Shown here in pieces: positions 6,786 to 16,161 of a stretch of 64,000 nt of DNA (position 1 is its first letter; each line of letters opens with the position of its first letter). Below the pieces are notes generated by a model. The model saw only the letters and a list, made by a program, of their open reading frames with translations. It did not search any database and was not told the origin of the DNA. Source of the stretch: Salinicola acroporae (GTDB taxonomy: Bacteria; Pseudomonadota; Gammaproteobacteria; Pseudomonadales; Halomonadaceae); NCBI RefSeq assembly GCF_003206615.1, contig NZ_PZJW01000004.1:419083-483082 (forward strand), given 5' to 3'. The position numbers and the translations under genes are program-made.

Positions 6786-9167
6786 TTACCAGTGATAGCT
6801 CAAGCTGCCCAGCACGCTGCGCCCGCTGCCCCGATAGCAGTAGCCGCCTTCGCAGACGATGTAACGATTGTCGGCCAGGTTGTGGGCATCGACGCCGACG
6901 CGCACGCCCTCGAGCTGGCCGGAGAAGTCATAGTGAGCGCCGGCATCGACCAGGGTGTAGCTGTCGTTTTCGTGGGTGTTCTCGGCATCGTCCCAGGAGC
7001 TACCGATATAGCGCGCGCCAGCCGCGAGGCCGACGCCGCGCAGCGGGCCGTGATCGATGTCGTAATCGAGCCACAGCGAGGCGAGATGCTCCGAGACGTT
7101 GACCGGCGTGTTGCCGGTGTTGCCGTCGTTGTCCTTGGTGATTTCCGGGTCGTTGACGGTGTAGGCGGCGGTCATGCTGAGTTCACGGGTGAGGTCGGTG
7201 GTCAGTTCCAACTCCAGGCCGCGGATACGCTGCTCCCCGGTGGCCACCGAGTAGAGCCGATTGTCGGGGTCCGTGGTCAGTACGTTGGTCTGCTCGATCT
7301 GGTAGACGGCGGCGGTCAGCAGCAGATCCCGGCCCGGCGGCTGGTACTTGACCCCGGCCTCCCATTGGCGGCCTTCGGAGGGGGCGTGGTGATTGCCGTT
7401 GGCATCGGTGCCGCTCTGCGGCTCGAACGACGTGGCGTAGCTCAGATAGGGTGACACGCCGTTGTCGAAGGCATAGAGCACGCCGAGCTGGCCGGAGCCG
7501 GCATCGTCTTTCTGCCGGTCATTGCCGGAAACGGCATCCCGGGTGACGTCCTCGGCCCAGTCGTGGCGCAGGCCGGCGGAGAAACGCCAGCGGCCGAGTG
7601 CGATCTGGTCGATCAGGTAGACCCCGGTGCGCTCGGCGCGGCCGTCGATATCGGCGTAGAGGTTGTCGGGTGCGGGAATATGCTGGTGGTAGTCCGGGTC
7701 GTCGCGGTCGATCGAGGGCGCGTCGCCGTAGGCGTAAAGCACGTCGTAGTCGAGATAGCTGTAGTCGACGCCGCCGCTCAGCGTGTGTTCGAGCGCGCCG
7801 GTATTGAACTCGCCTGTCAGTCGGTTATCGGTGACCACCGAGCTCGTGTCTTCGTAGATTCCCGATGCGGTGCGCTCGACCACGCTACCGACATTGTCGT
7901 AGCCGTCGGTGTACTGATTGACCGCGCTGATGTCCTGATAGCGGGTGTGCTGGCTGAAGGAGAGCGCGTCGTTGAAGCGGTGCTCGAACTCCCAGCCGAG
8001 CTGCCACTGATGCTGTGAGGCCTTGTCGAAATCCTCGTCACCGGTCCAGAAGTCGGTCAGATCGTCCCCTTCCTGGTAATAGCCGGGACTGCCGCCGGTT
8101 TCCCGATCTTGATACTGGGCGAGCAGGGTGAGCGTCGTGTCGTCGTCGAGACGGATGGCAACCGAGGGCGCGATAAAACTGGCGTCATCAGGAATCTGTT
8201 CGACGTCGCTTTCGGCATCCCGCGCCATGCCGACCACGCGGTAGCGCACGTCGCCGCTTGCGTCGATGGCGCCGCCGACATCGAACTCGGCCTGGCGGGT
8301 GTTCTTGTTGCCGGCGGTGAGGGTGATCTCGTTGTCGGCGTCCGTGCTCGGTCGCTTGCTGACGCGGTTGACCACGCCGCCGGGGCTGACCTGGCCGAAG
8401 ATCACCGAGTCCGGCCCCTTGATTACATCGATGCGTTCCAGCGCGTAGGGCAGCGTATTGGGCGAGGCGAGCCAGCTATCGTAGGGCTGGCGCAGGCCGT
8501 CGAGAAAATTGCCGCTGGTGGTGGTGGCAAAGCCGCGAACCTGAATCTGATCGAAGCGCGGGTCGAAGCCGTAATTGCCGACGCTGACGCCGGAAGTGTA
8601 AGCAACGGCGTCCTCGATATTGCGCGCGCCGCGCGCCTCGATCTGATCGCCGGTAACGACGCTGACGCTGCGCGGCGTCTCCAGCAGCGGGGTGTCGGTC
8701 TTGGTCGCCGAGCGGCTGGCGGTAGCGACATAGCCATCGACCGGCGCGACACCGCTGACGATGCCTGCGGCGGAGACGGTGATCGGGTCGAGATCGGTCG
8801 ATGACGTCATCGGCGCCTTGACGATGACGTAACCGGAGTCGGTGCGCCGTGCCATCAGCCCCGTTCCCTCGAGCAGTACCGCCAGCGCCTGATCGACGGT
8901 CGCCGCGCCGGCCACGCCGTGGCTGCGTCGTCCACCGACCAGATCCGGGGTGTAGGAGAGCGTCAGCCCGGTCGTTTCGGCGAAGCGATTGAGCGCCTGA
9001 TTGAGCGGCCCGGCGGCGATGGTGACGGTCGAGGCTTGCGGCGTCGGCGTGGCGGCCAGCAGCAGCGGCGAGGCGACGCCAAGCAGGGCGGCGAGCACGG
9101 TGGCGGGCAGTCGTCGATGCAACCGGTGGCAAGAAGACATGGCGTCGTGTTGGTATGGCGTGGTCAT
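6786..9167 (-). CDS. TonB-dependent siderophore receptor with signalling domain
   Basis: A 793-residue outer-membrane receptor. After a signal peptide comes an STN signalling domain (about residues 45-110, containing GPLNQALNRFAETTGL), then a plug (LLETPRSVSVVTGDQIEARG) and a 22-strand barrel ending in an aromatic residue (GSLSYHW). The STN domain is found in FpvA/FecA-type transducers that pass a ligand signal to FecR. Start 9167 is preferred because AGGGGA lies 8 bases upstream; an ATG at 9194 has a weaker site. It lies downstream of fecI and fecR on the same strand, with the esterase gene following, so the unit senses and imports a ferric siderophore, probably hydroxamate or catecholate. 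Confidence 0.92.
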   Translation of the reverse strand: MTTPYQHDAMSSCHRLHRRLPATVLAALLGVASPLLLAATPTPQASTVTIAAGPLNQALNRFAETTGLTLSYTPDLVGGRRSHGVAGAATVDQALAVLLEGTGLMARRTDSGYVIVKAPMTSSTDLDPITVSAAGIVSGVAPVDGYVATASRSATKTDTPLLETPRSVSVVTGDQIEARGARNIEDAVAYTSGVSVGNYGFDPRFDQIQVRGFATTTSGNFLDGLRQPYDSWLASPNTLPYALERIDVIKGPDSVIFGQVSPGGVVNRVSKRPSTDADNEITLTAGNKNTRQAEFDVGGAIDASGDVRYRVVGMARDAESDVEQIPDDASFIAPSVAIRLDDDTTLTLLAQYQDRETGGSPGYYQEGDDLTDFWTGDEDFDKASQHQWQLGWEFEHRFNDALSFSQHTRYQDISAVNQYTDGYDNVGSVVERTASGIYEDTSSVVTDNRLTGEFNTGALEHTLSGGVDYSYLDYDVLYAYGDAPSIDRDDPDYHQHIPAPDNLYADIDGRAERTGVYLIDQIALGRWRFSAGLRHDWAEDVTRDAVSGNDRQKDDAGSGQLGVLYAFDNGVSPYLSYATSFEPQSGTDANGNHHAPSEGRQWEAGVKYQPPGRDLLLTAAVYQIEQTNVLTTDPDNRLYSVATGEQRIRGLELELTTDLTRELSMTAAYTVNDPEITKDNDGNTGNTPVNVSEHLASLWLDYDIDHGPLRGVGLAAGARYIGSSWDDAENTHENDSYTLVDAGAHYDFSGQLEGVRVGVDAHNLADNRYIVCEGGYCYRGSGRSVLGSLSYHW

Positions 9168-9322
9168 GCAGTGGTTCCCCTGAGTCTTTTTCATGGCGTC
9201 TCATCGAGTGAATCGGCGATTCATTCGAGGCGCTTAGGGGGAATACCGAACGAACCGGCAATATCCGACACGGAAAATTCGAGTTTTTTCGTTCTCGGAT
9301 TCACAGGGATGGCGCTGATATC

Positions 9323-10303
9323 TCAGACCGGTTCGACACTGATCCACCAGCGGGTTCGCGAGACGATCCTGACCGGCAGCGTGCGCTCGAGATGGCGCAG
9401 CAGCGCTGGCTGCGAGTCGAGCTGGAAGACGCCTGACAGGCGAAGTCCCGCCACGCGCGCATCGCAGTTGACGAAGCCCCGGCGATAGCGCGCCAGTTCG
9501 TCGAGAAAGGCTGCCAGGCGAATATCGTTCACCACCAGCATGCCCTCGCTCCAGGCCTCGGGGTCGACCGCCGTCTGCCGAACCGGCAATGTTCGGGTTC
9601 CGTCGAAACGGACCGTCTCGCCAGACTCGATGATCCGGGAGGCGCTGCTCGTTTGCGTCAGCGCCACGCGGCCCTCGCTGACGCTGAGCTGGCTGATGTC
9701 GGCGGCGTCGCGCACGCTGAATCGCGTACCCAGCGCCTCGCACAGCCCATGTCGGCAGGCGAGCCGCAAGGGGCGGTGCCGGGGGGACGCCGCATCCGTG
9801 CCGCTCTCGATCATGACCTCGCCGCCTTGCAGGACCAGCCGGCGTTCTGCCGGCGTGAAGGCCACGTCCAGCGCCGAATCGGTGTTCAGGGTCACGCGAG
9901 TGCCGTCAGCGAGCGTCAGTTGCCGACGCTCGCCAACACGGGTGGCATAGTCGGCGCGCCAGGGGTGGTGCGTTTGCGCAAGCCACAGCCCCGAGCCGCC
10001 AACGGCGCAGCCTGCCAGCAGCAGTTTCAGTGTGCGGCGTCGATCCAGCTCACGGCCAGTACGGTTCAGGATCTGGAGGCTCGCGGCCGGCTCCGGCAGG
10101 CGACGCCTCATATCGTCGAACTCGCCGGTCAAGCGTGTGACTCTCGCCCAGGCTCTCGCGTGAGAGGGGCACTCGGCGCACCAGCTATCGATGGCCTCGA
10201 CAAGGCGAGCGTGCTCGGCGCCGCGGGCGCCGCCGAGGCGAAGATGCCAATCGATGGCGCGGCGCACCACCGACTCGTCGGGATCGCTCGTGATTTCGCT
10301 CAT
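9323..10303 (-). CDS. fecR: FecR-family anti-sigma regulator
   Basis: A 326-residue single-pass inner-membrane protein. The N-terminal cytoplasmic part (AIDWHLRLGG, DSWCAECPSHARAWARV) matches the FecR N-terminal domain that binds the sigma factor. A hydrophobic segment (about residues 92-108, LKLLLAGCAVGGSGLWL) is the membrane anchor, and the periplasmic FecR domain follows (ERRQLTLADGTRVTLNTDS). The start at 10303 has GGGG with a 6-base spacer and lies 13 bases after the fecI stop. In known systems the periplasmic part contacts the STN domain of the receptor and releases or activates the FecI-type sigma factor. Confidence 0.9.
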   Translation of the reverse strand: MSEITSDPDESVVRRAIDWHLRLGGARGAEHARLVEAIDSWCAECPSHARAWARVTRLTGEFDDMRRRLPEPAASLQILNRTGRELDRRRTLKLLLAGCAVGGSGLWLAQTHHPWRADYATRVGERRQLTLADGTRVTLNTDSALDVAFTPAERRLVLQGGEVMIESGTDAASPRHRPLRLACRHGLCEALGTRFSVRDAADISQLSVSEGRVALTQTSSASRIIESGETVRFDGTRTLPVRQTAVDPEAWSEGMLVVNDIRLAAFLDELARYRRGFVNCDARVAGLRLSGVFQLDSQPALLRHLERTLPVRIVSRTRWWISVEPV

Positions 10304-10316
10304 TTTGCACCCCACA

Positions 10317-10820
10317 TCACGCATCCGCGAAGCGCAGTTGATAGCAGCGGTATAGGGCGTCGGCCACATGGCGTTCGATCGTGCGTGTCGAAACGCCCAG
10401 CCGCCGTGCAATGGTCGCATGGCTTAGCCCACCCAGTTGGCGCAGCAGGAACGCTTCGCGCGTCAGTGGCTTGAGCCCGTCGAGCAGGGTGCTCAGTCGC
10501 GCCAGCAACTCCAACGCCTCATGTTGCACTTCGGGTGAGGGCACCTGGCTTTCCGGCAAGGCAGCGAGGGCCTCGAGATAGGCTTTCTCCAGCGCGCTTC
10601 GACGCCAGTGATCGACCACCAGCCCCTTGGCGATCGTGACCAGCAGGGCGCGCGAGGTTGCGGTCATCGCATCGCCATGACGCGTCAACACGCGCAGGAA
10701 GGTGTCCTGTGCGAGATCGGCCGCTTGCTCCGAGCACGCCAGGCGCTGACGCAGCCATCCCTTCAGCCAGCCATGGTGCGCACGGTAGAGAGTCTCGAAG
10801 GCAGTGGCGTCGACGGACAT
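10317..10820 (-). CDS. fecI: FecI-type ECF sigma factor
   Basis: A 167-residue extracytoplasmic-function sigma factor. Region 2 is at the N-terminus (YRAHHGWLKGWLRQRLACSEQAADLAQDTFLRV) and region 4 helix-turn-helix at the C-terminus (REAFLLRQLGGLSHATIARRLGVSTRTIERH). It heads the fecI-fecR-receptor-esterase unit. FecI-type factors direct RNA polymerase to the promoter of the cognate receptor gene. A Fur-box-like sequence lies about 50 bases upstream, suggesting iron repression of the whole circuit. Confidence 0.92.
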   Translation of the reverse strand: MSVDATAFETLYRAHHGWLKGWLRQRLACSEQAADLAQDTFLRVLTRHGDAMTATSRALLVTIAKGLVVDHWRRSALEKAYLEALAALPESQVPSPEVQHEALELLARLSTLLDGLKPLTREAFLLRQLGGLSHATIARRLGVSTRTIERHVADALYRCYQLRFADA

Positions 10821-10870
10821 GGAGATGTGACTCGAGACAGAATGAGGCGAGGAAAGTGATCACCTTAAAC

Positions 10871-10889
10871 GCGAATCAGTCTCATTACA
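10871..10889 (-). promoter_or_regulatory. Putative Fur box upstream of fecI
   Basis: On the minus strand TGTAATGAGACTGATTCGC matches 12 of 19 positions of the Fur consensus GATAATGATAATCATTATC, including the central TAATGA. It sits about 50-70 bases before the fecI start, where Fur control of a ferri-siderophore signalling operon is expected. Match quality is moderate. Confidence 0.4.
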
Positions 10890-11013
10890 AGGTGGCGCGT
10901 CGAGGCCACTGCATCAGCGCCCAATGATAGGAGAGGTGTCATACCCATTATGGATCGGGGTGTCAGCACTTCGACGACACCCGCGCTTACCGGCACTGGC
11001 GCAACACTCGATG

Positions 11014-11706
11014 CTAGATAGCGTCTTCGATCTGCCAGTTGATCGGTACCGTGGCGACGCCGGCAGAGGGCGGCAGCGTGAGGAGCATCTGCACCACGCG
11101 GGCGACCTCCTCGGGTTGGGTGACGCTGGCGCCATCGACCTGGGCGGCCGCGGCCATATCGGTCGCGACGAAGCCGGGGCAGATCGCGGTGGCGCGGACA
11201 CGGGTCTCCGCCGTGCAGTGGCGCAAGCCGTGGACGAACGCCTGGGCGGCAAACTTGCTCATCGCGTAGAGGCCTGAAGCGGCGGATCTGACCCTTAGCC
11301 CGGAAAGCGAGACGATCGAGATCACCTTGCCCTGTTCGGCGGCGACCAGGTGCGGCCAGGCTTGCTGGGTGAGCAGCATGGGCGCGCGGGCATTGACCGC
11401 CATCACGTGGTCGAACTCATCGCCACTCGCCTCCAGCACCGTCGATTGGCTGAGGATGCCCGCGTTGTTGATCAAGGCATCCAGGCGGCCGAAGGTGCGC
11501 AGTGTTTGATCGACCCAGGCCTGGCCACTGGCGGCATCGAAGGCGTCGTAGTGGTAGCTCAGCCAGTCGGCGCTCTCCGGGCGCTCGCTGGGTGGGGTAC
11601 GGCAGCCGAGACTCACGCGCCAACCGGCGGCCAGCAGGGTGTCGGCGATGCTGGCGCCAATACCGCGATTGGCGCCACTGATCATGGCAACCGGGGCGTC
11701 GGACAT
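11014..11706 (-). CDS. Short-chain dehydrogenase/reductase
   Basis: A 230-residue SDR. The nucleotide-binding glycine motif is SGANRGIGAS near residue 10, NNAG lies near residue 85, and the active site is Ser in ISIVSLSG with YAMSK about 12 residues later (Tyr-x-x-x-Lys). AGGAGA precedes the start. The substrate is not predictable. It is the most distal gene on the same strand as the kinase/phospho-lyase pair, separated from the phospho-lyase gene by about 150 bases. It could therefore reduce or oxidise an aldehyde or alcohol of that pathway; this link rests on position only. Confidence 0.85.
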   Translation of the reverse strand: MSDAPVAMISGANRGIGASIADTLLAAGWRVSLGCRTPPSERPESADWLSYHYDAFDAASGQAWVDQTLRTFGRLDALINNAGILSQSTVLEASGDEFDHVMAVNARAPMLLTQQAWPHLVAAEQGKVISIVSLSGLRVRSAASGLYAMSKFAAQAFVHGLRHCTAETRVRATAICPGFVATDMAAAAQVDGASVTQPEEVARVVQMLLTLPPSAGVATVPINWQIEDAI

Positions 11707-11855
11707 GATTTCTCTCCTGATCGGGTGAGGTGACGGATGACGTTTCCGCCAGGCCGCCGGGCGTTTTCGCCATGCTCGGCGTGCCGTTTCTGGCGGCTCA
11801 TCTTTAGCGGCTCTTGTTTGAGCGCTTCACTTCTCTTGCCGCTTCGTCTTGCGCG

Positions 11856-13154
11856 CTATGCCCCGAGCACGTCGTTCAGTGTTTCCTCGAGCACCTCGCA
11901 CAGGCGTTCGACGTGCGGGCGCGTGAAGACCAGCGGCGGGCGGATCTTCAGCACATTGGCCTGTGGCCCGGTGGCGCTGATCAGCACCTGGCGCTGGCGC
12001 AGGCCGTCGACCAGCGCCTGCGCGAGGGCGGCGTCCGGTGTGCCTTGGGCATCGAGCACCTCGACACCGGCCAGCAGCCCTGCGCCGCGCACCGCGCCGA
12101 GCCGGTCGGTGGTGGCCGCGATCTGACCCAGTCCGGCGTGCAGGTCGGCACCGACCGCGGCGGCCTGTGCCACCAGATTCTCCTCGGCAATGACGCCCTG
12201 GACCGCCAGCGCGGCGGCGCAAGCCACGGGGTTGCCGCCGAAGGTATTGAAGTAGCGCGCCGTCTCCCCGAAGTGATCCATCACGTCGCGTCGGCCGGCA
12301 ACCCCTGCCACCGGGTGACCGTTGCCCAGCGGTTTGCCGAGCGTGACCAGGTCGGCCTTGACGCCGTGGCGGGGGAAACCCCACAGGACGCCGGTGCGGC
12401 CGAGCCCGGCCTGCACTTCGTCGGCGATATAGAGCCCGCCAGCGCGCCGGATCGTTTCGACCGCCGGGGCGAGAAACCCGACCGGATCGGTCACGATGCC
12501 GTCGCTGGAGAAGACACTGTCGAGCAGCAGCGCGGCGGGGCGGATGCCGTGGGCGGCGAGATCGTCGATCGCGGCCTGCACGCCGGCGGCGAAGCGTGCG
12601 CCCATCGCCGCTGCGCCGTCGCCGCGATCCACGGGCGCCGGTACGGCGCGTACCGTTCTGCCCAGCTTGACCTTGCTGCCGAGCGAGGGCGACGCCTCGG
12701 CGATCGACTGGGTCACGCCGTGATAGGCCAGCTCGGTGACGATCAGCCCCTCGCCACCGGTGAAGGCACGGGCCATGCGCAGGGCGAGATCGTTGGCTTC
12801 GCTTCCCGAACAGGTGAAGACCAGCTGTTCCAGCGGCGTCGGCAGCGAGTCGATCAGCCGCTCGGCGCAGTCGAGGATCGTCTCGTGCAGGTAGCGGGTG
12901 TGGGTATTGAGCGTGGCCGCCTGGGTGGCGATGGCTGCCACGACCTTCGGGTGGCAGTGGCCGACACAGGCGACGTTGTTGTAGGCGTCCAGGTGCGCCG
13001 TGCCGTGGCGGTCGAAGAGCCACACGCCCTCACCGCGCACGGGATGGAACGGCCGCTGGTAGAACAGGCGGTAGGAGGCGCCGAGCAGGCGCTGGCGCCG
13101 CGCCAGCAGGGCCGTCTCGACGGCATCGTCATCTTTCTTGGTGGGCTCAGCCAT
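11856..13154 (-). CDS. PLP-dependent class III aminotransferase-fold phospho-lyase (AGXT2L-like)
   Basis: A 432-residue fold-type I PLP enzyme. The Schiff-base Lys is in TLGKPLGNG and the PLP-contact Asp in ADEVQAGLGRTG. The stretch NNVACVGHCHP, followed by LNTHTRYLHETILDCAERL and SGSEANDLALRMAR, closely resembles human AGXT2L1/AGXT2L2. Those proteins are not transaminases but ethanolamine-phosphate and 5-phosphohydroxylysine phospho-lyases. The start at 13154 lies 2 bases after the stop of the kinase gene. A kinase followed by such a phospho-lyase is the known two-step logic for turning an amino alcohol into an aldehyde, ammonia and phosphate, so lyase chemistry is more likely than ordinary transamination. 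Substrate unknown. Confidence 0.8.
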   Translation of the reverse strand: MAEPTKKDDDAVETALLARRQRLLGASYRLFYQRPFHPVRGEGVWLFDRHGTAHLDAYNNVACVGHCHPKVVAAIATQAATLNTHTRYLHETILDCAERLIDSLPTPLEQLVFTCSGSEANDLALRMARAFTGGEGLIVTELAYHGVTQSIAEASPSLGSKVKLGRTVRAVPAPVDRGDGAAAMGARFAAGVQAAIDDLAAHGIRPAALLLDSVFSSDGIVTDPVGFLAPAVETIRRAGGLYIADEVQAGLGRTGVLWGFPRHGVKADLVTLGKPLGNGHPVAGVAGRRDVMDHFGETARYFNTFGGNPVACAAALAVQGVIAEENLVAQAAAVGADLHAGLGQIAATTDRLGAVRGAGLLAGVEVLDAQGTPDAALAQALVDGLRQRQVLISATGPQANVLKIRPPLVFTRPHVERLCEVLEETLNDVLGA

Positions 13155-13156
13155 GC

Positions 13157-14254
13157 TCACGCTCCCGTCGTACCCGGTGAATGGAAGGGTGAATCGAGGG
13201 CCTCGTTCAGGCGGCGCTGGAAGGTCGCCGCGGGCAGATTCAGGCAGTGCTCCAGCGCCCGGCGGGAGGCGGCCGTATTGCGCAGCAGGTAGTCGGCGTT
13301 TTGCGGATAGCGTCCGGCGCGATGGGTGGCGAGGGTAATCGCCATCGCCAGCCGGGTTTCGATCAAGCCGCGCAGCAGCGCGCACTCCGTCTCGTCGAGC
13401 GCTGAATGGGCATGATAGCCGGCGATCAGCGCCAGGGCCCCCGCCAGCGGATCGGTGGCACCCTTCATCTGGTAGGCCGCGGCCACGGCGAGATCGATCA
13501 CCCGCGGGGCGAACAGCATGTCGCCGAAATCGATGATCGCGGCGGGATGCTCGGGCAGGGTGTCGTCGTCTGCGGTCGAGGCGAACAGCACGTTGTGGCC
13601 GTTGAGGTCGTTATGGATCGGCTGACGCGGCAGCGCCACCAGGCGCGGACGCAACTGCTCGGCGAAGCGGTGAAGCAGGTCGCGGATACGCTGGCGCGAG
13701 GGGTCATCGAGGCTGTCGGTCTGCGGCAGCAGGTCGTCGGCTCGCTGCAGATCCCACGGCATCGACAGCTCGCGAACCGGGTGGTCGAAGTCGGCCAGGG
13801 CGATATCGACCCGTGCCAGCCAGCCGCCGAGCCTGAACTGGAAACGCGGGGAGGCCACGCGGTCGGCCAGCGGCGTGCCGGGCAGGAAGGTCGACAGCCG
13901 CACGTGGCTGACGCGGCCGTCATCGAGGCGCAGCGGTGGCGCCGGATCGCCATCGCGGTCGCGCAGCACCCGCGGAATCGGCAGGGCTGGGTCGTGTGTG
14001 GCCAGGTGCATCAGCGCACGGACCTGAAAATCGCTCACCGCCTGGCGCTCCGCCGGATGGGTGAACTTGAGCAGGTAGCGCTGGCCGTCGGCCGTCTCCG
14101 CGCGGAAATTGCAGTCGCGCTCACCGCTGAGCGGCTCGAGGGTGGCAGCGAGGCCGAAGCGCTCGGCCAGCACCCGTTGGGCGGTCTCTGGCGACACCGT
14201 CAGGGCCGTGGCCGCGAGGACGTCCGTGGTCTCGTCTATGTGACTCGTCATCAT
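13157..14254 (-). CDS. APH-family small-molecule kinase (hydroxylysine/choline-kinase-like)
   Basis: A 365-residue kinase of the aminoglycoside phosphotransferase/choline kinase fold. The catalytic loop is HNDLNGHNVL (about residue 213) and the metal-binding DFG-like motif is IIDFGDM (about residue 238). The nucleotide-binding Lys is probably in RYLLKFTHP near residue 63. Overall layout, including DCNFRAE near residue 46, resembles hydroxylysine kinase (AGPHD1/HYKK). Its start overlaps the upstream deacetylase stop by 3-4 bases (ATGATGA), and the downstream gene is an AGXT2L-like phospho-lyase. Predicted role: phosphorylate the hydroxyl group of an amino alcohol or hydroxy-amino acid freed by the deacetylase. 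The substrate is inference. Confidence 0.78.
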   Translation of the reverse strand: MMTSHIDETTDVLAATALTVSPETAQRVLAERFGLAATLEPLSGERDCNFRAETADGQRYLLKFTHPAERQAVSDFQVRALMHLATHDPALPIPRVLRDRDGDPAPPLRLDDGRVSHVRLSTFLPGTPLADRVASPRFQFRLGGWLARVDIALADFDHPVRELSMPWDLQRADDLLPQTDSLDDPSRQRIRDLLHRFAEQLRPRLVALPRQPIHNDLNGHNVLFASTADDDTLPEHPAAIIDFGDMLFAPRVIDLAVAAAYQMKGATDPLAGALALIAGYHAHSALDETECALLRGLIETRLAMAITLATHRAGRYPQNADYLLRNTAASRRALEHCLNLPAATFQRRLNEALDSPFHSPGTTGA

Positions 14255-15276
14255 TCGAACCCCGACAGCGCGCTGACCAGATTGTCGCCGAGGGCGTCGG
14301 AGAGGTAGCCACCCTCCTGCACGATGACGGTGGGCAGGCCGAGCTGGGCGATCTGCCGGGTGATCTGTGCAAAGCCCTTCGTGGTCATCGCGATGCCCTG
14401 GTAGGGGTCGTGTTCGTAGATATCGAGGCCGAGCGAGACGACGAGCGCGCCAGGGGCGAAGTCGGCGATGCGCCCGCAGGCGCGGGCCAGCTCGCGCAGA
14501 TAGCCGGTGGTCTCGAGCCCCTGGGGCAGCGGCAGGTTGAGGTTGTAGCCCTCGCCGTTATCGCGTCCGGTTTCATGGGCGTGACCGGTGAAGAAGGGCG
14601 TCATGAAATGGGGGTCGGCATGCAGCGAGACCGTCAGCACATCGTCGCGGTCGTAGAAGATGCCCTGGGTGCCGTTGCCGTGGTGAAGGTCGATGTCGAG
14701 TATTGCCACCCGCGCATGGTGGCGGCGCAGCTCGCTGGCGGCGATGGCGGCATTGTTGAGATAGCAGAAGCCGTTGGCACGCTCTGCGTAGGCGTGGTGC
14801 CCCGGCGGGCGGCACAGCGCATAGGCGAGGCGATGGCCTGACTGGACATGGCGAGCCGCGCCCAGCGCGCACTGCGCGGCACCTCTCGCCGCAAGCCAGG
14901 TGCCGGGCCCGATGGAGGCGGCCATATCGCCCAGGTGGAAGCCGACCCGCCCGACCAGATGATCCGGGTAGGTGCAGGGCTCGCCGGGGAAGGGGTGGAC
15001 GTTGGCGACCACCTCTTCCGGGTTGCGGTCTTCCAGGGCCAGCCAGCGGCTGTGGACATGTTCGAGGAAATCGAGGTAGCGCGGCGTATGCACGGTTGCC
15101 AGCGTGTCGTGGTCGACCTCGGTATCCGCGGTGACGAGAGTATGGCCGGCGCTGACCGCAGCGCGCTGCAGGCGATCGGCCCGTTCCGGCTGCTCGTTGC
15201 TACGGCGGACCTGACCGCGCACGACGAAGAACTGCGGGTCGTGACCGCGGTGAGCATCACAGACGAAGACATGCAT
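14251..15276 (-). CDS. Histone-deacetylase-fold amidohydrolase (acetylpolyamine-amidohydrolase-like), copy 1
   Basis: A 341-residue zinc amidohydrolase of the arginase/deacetylase fold. The hallmark RPPGHHA is followed by NGFCYLNNAAIAA, the metal ligands are in LDIDLHHGNGTQ and LGLDIYEHDP, and the glycine-rich loop EGGY lies near the C-terminus. Bacterial members remove acetyl groups from acetylpolyamines or other N-acyl amines; acetoin-utilisation AcuC is a relative. The start at 15276 has GGAG 6 bases upstream; an earlier GTG is possible. It is the first gene of a minus-strand operon with the kinase and phospho-lyase, and a second homologue is encoded 9 kb away in the same neighbourhood. 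Confidence 0.88.
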   Translation of the reverse strand: MHVFVCDAHRGHDPQFFVVRGQVRRSNEQPERADRLQRAAVSAGHTLVTADTEVDHDTLATVHTPRYLDFLEHVHSRWLALEDRNPEEVVANVHPFPGEPCTYPDHLVGRVGFHLGDMAASIGPGTWLAARGAAQCALGAARHVQSGHRLAYALCRPPGHHAYAERANGFCYLNNAAIAASELRRHHARVAILDIDLHHGNGTQGIFYDRDDVLTVSLHADPHFMTPFFTGHAHETGRDNGEGYNLNLPLPQGLETTGYLRELARACGRIADFAPGALVVSLGLDIYEHDPYQGIAMTTKGFAQITRQIAQLGLPTVIVQEGGYLSDALGDNLVSALSGFE

Positions 15277-15414
15277 AGTGTTCTCCACTTCTCAGAAAGT
15301 CTTCGACATCGGCGGCAGCGCTTCGACACGGGTTGGACAGCCTTCGATATCGGCGTGGGAGCCTGTGCTGCGCGGCCAGAGACCGCTGCCGTGCCCTCGG
15401 GCGACGGGCCGCAG

Positions 15415-16098
15415 TCAGCCCTTGGCGCGTTCCCGAAACATCTCCACCACCCGCTGCTGGGCGACGCCGATGTGATAATCCAGCGCCGCCTCGCCGGCTT
15501 CCGGTGAGCGAGTGCGCAGCGCCTCCAGAATCGGCTCGTGGGTATCGGCGACGCGCAGGGCGTCGTCGTAGAGCTGGCCGATCAGCAGAATGCAGAAGCG
15601 CATCTCGTGACACAGCTCGTCGAACACGCGCACCAGGCGATGGTTGCCGCTGAACTCGCACAGCATGCGGTGAAACGCGACATCCTCCTCGATCTGCTGA
15701 ACGGCGGTGCCGTTGCGGGCCACCCGGCGCATCGTCTCGAGCTGGTCGCTGAGCGCCGCTTCCATCCCGGCGGTCAACTTGCCCGCCAGCAGACGAATGG
15801 CGTGGCGTTCGAGGCACAGGCGAAGATCGTAGACGTCATCCAGCTCGTCGGCGTTGAAGGTGCGAACGAAGAAGCCGCGCCGGGGTTGGGAGACCAGCAT
15901 GCCACGACTTTCGAGCAGGCGTGCCGCTTCCCGCACCGGGGCGCGGCTGACGCCAAAGTCGCGTGCCAGTTGCGCTTCGGCCAGATGCACGCCGGGTGCG
16001 AAGTCCCCCTTGAGCAGCGCTTCCGTCAGCATGTCGGCAATCTGGTTGACCAGATCGCGCTGCTGGATGGTGGCGAATCCCCGTGTGGTCGTCGTCAT
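15415..16098 (-). CDS. GntR-family regulator, FCD subfamily
   Basis: A 227-residue repressor. The N-terminal winged helix contains LAEAQLARDFGVSRAPVREA (about residues 39-58), and the C-terminal all-helical FCD domain has the metal or ligand-binding His and Asp pattern (DVAFHRMLCEFSGNHRL, LDYHIGVAQQRV). It is transcribed divergently from the class II aldolase gene and precedes the deacetylase-kinase-lyase operon on the same strand. A perfect 8+3+8 palindrome in the divergent region is its probable operator. It probably controls both arms of the cluster in response to the imported compound. Confidence 0.88.
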   Translation of the reverse strand: MTTTTRGFATIQQRDLVNQIADMLTEALLKGDFAPGVHLAEAQLARDFGVSRAPVREAARLLESRGMLVSQPRRGFFVRTFNADELDDVYDLRLCLERHAIRLLAGKLTAGMEAALSDQLETMRRVARNGTAVQQIEEDVAFHRMLCEFSGNHRLVRVFDELCHEMRFCILLIGQLYDDALRVADTHEPILEALRTRSPEAGEAALDYHIGVAQQRVVEMFRERAKG

Positions 16099-16161
16099 GT
16101 CATCTCGTTTGGCTGGCGGTTGGCATCGTTCACACGCTCTCTCAGCGATCGTAGCGGGTCG

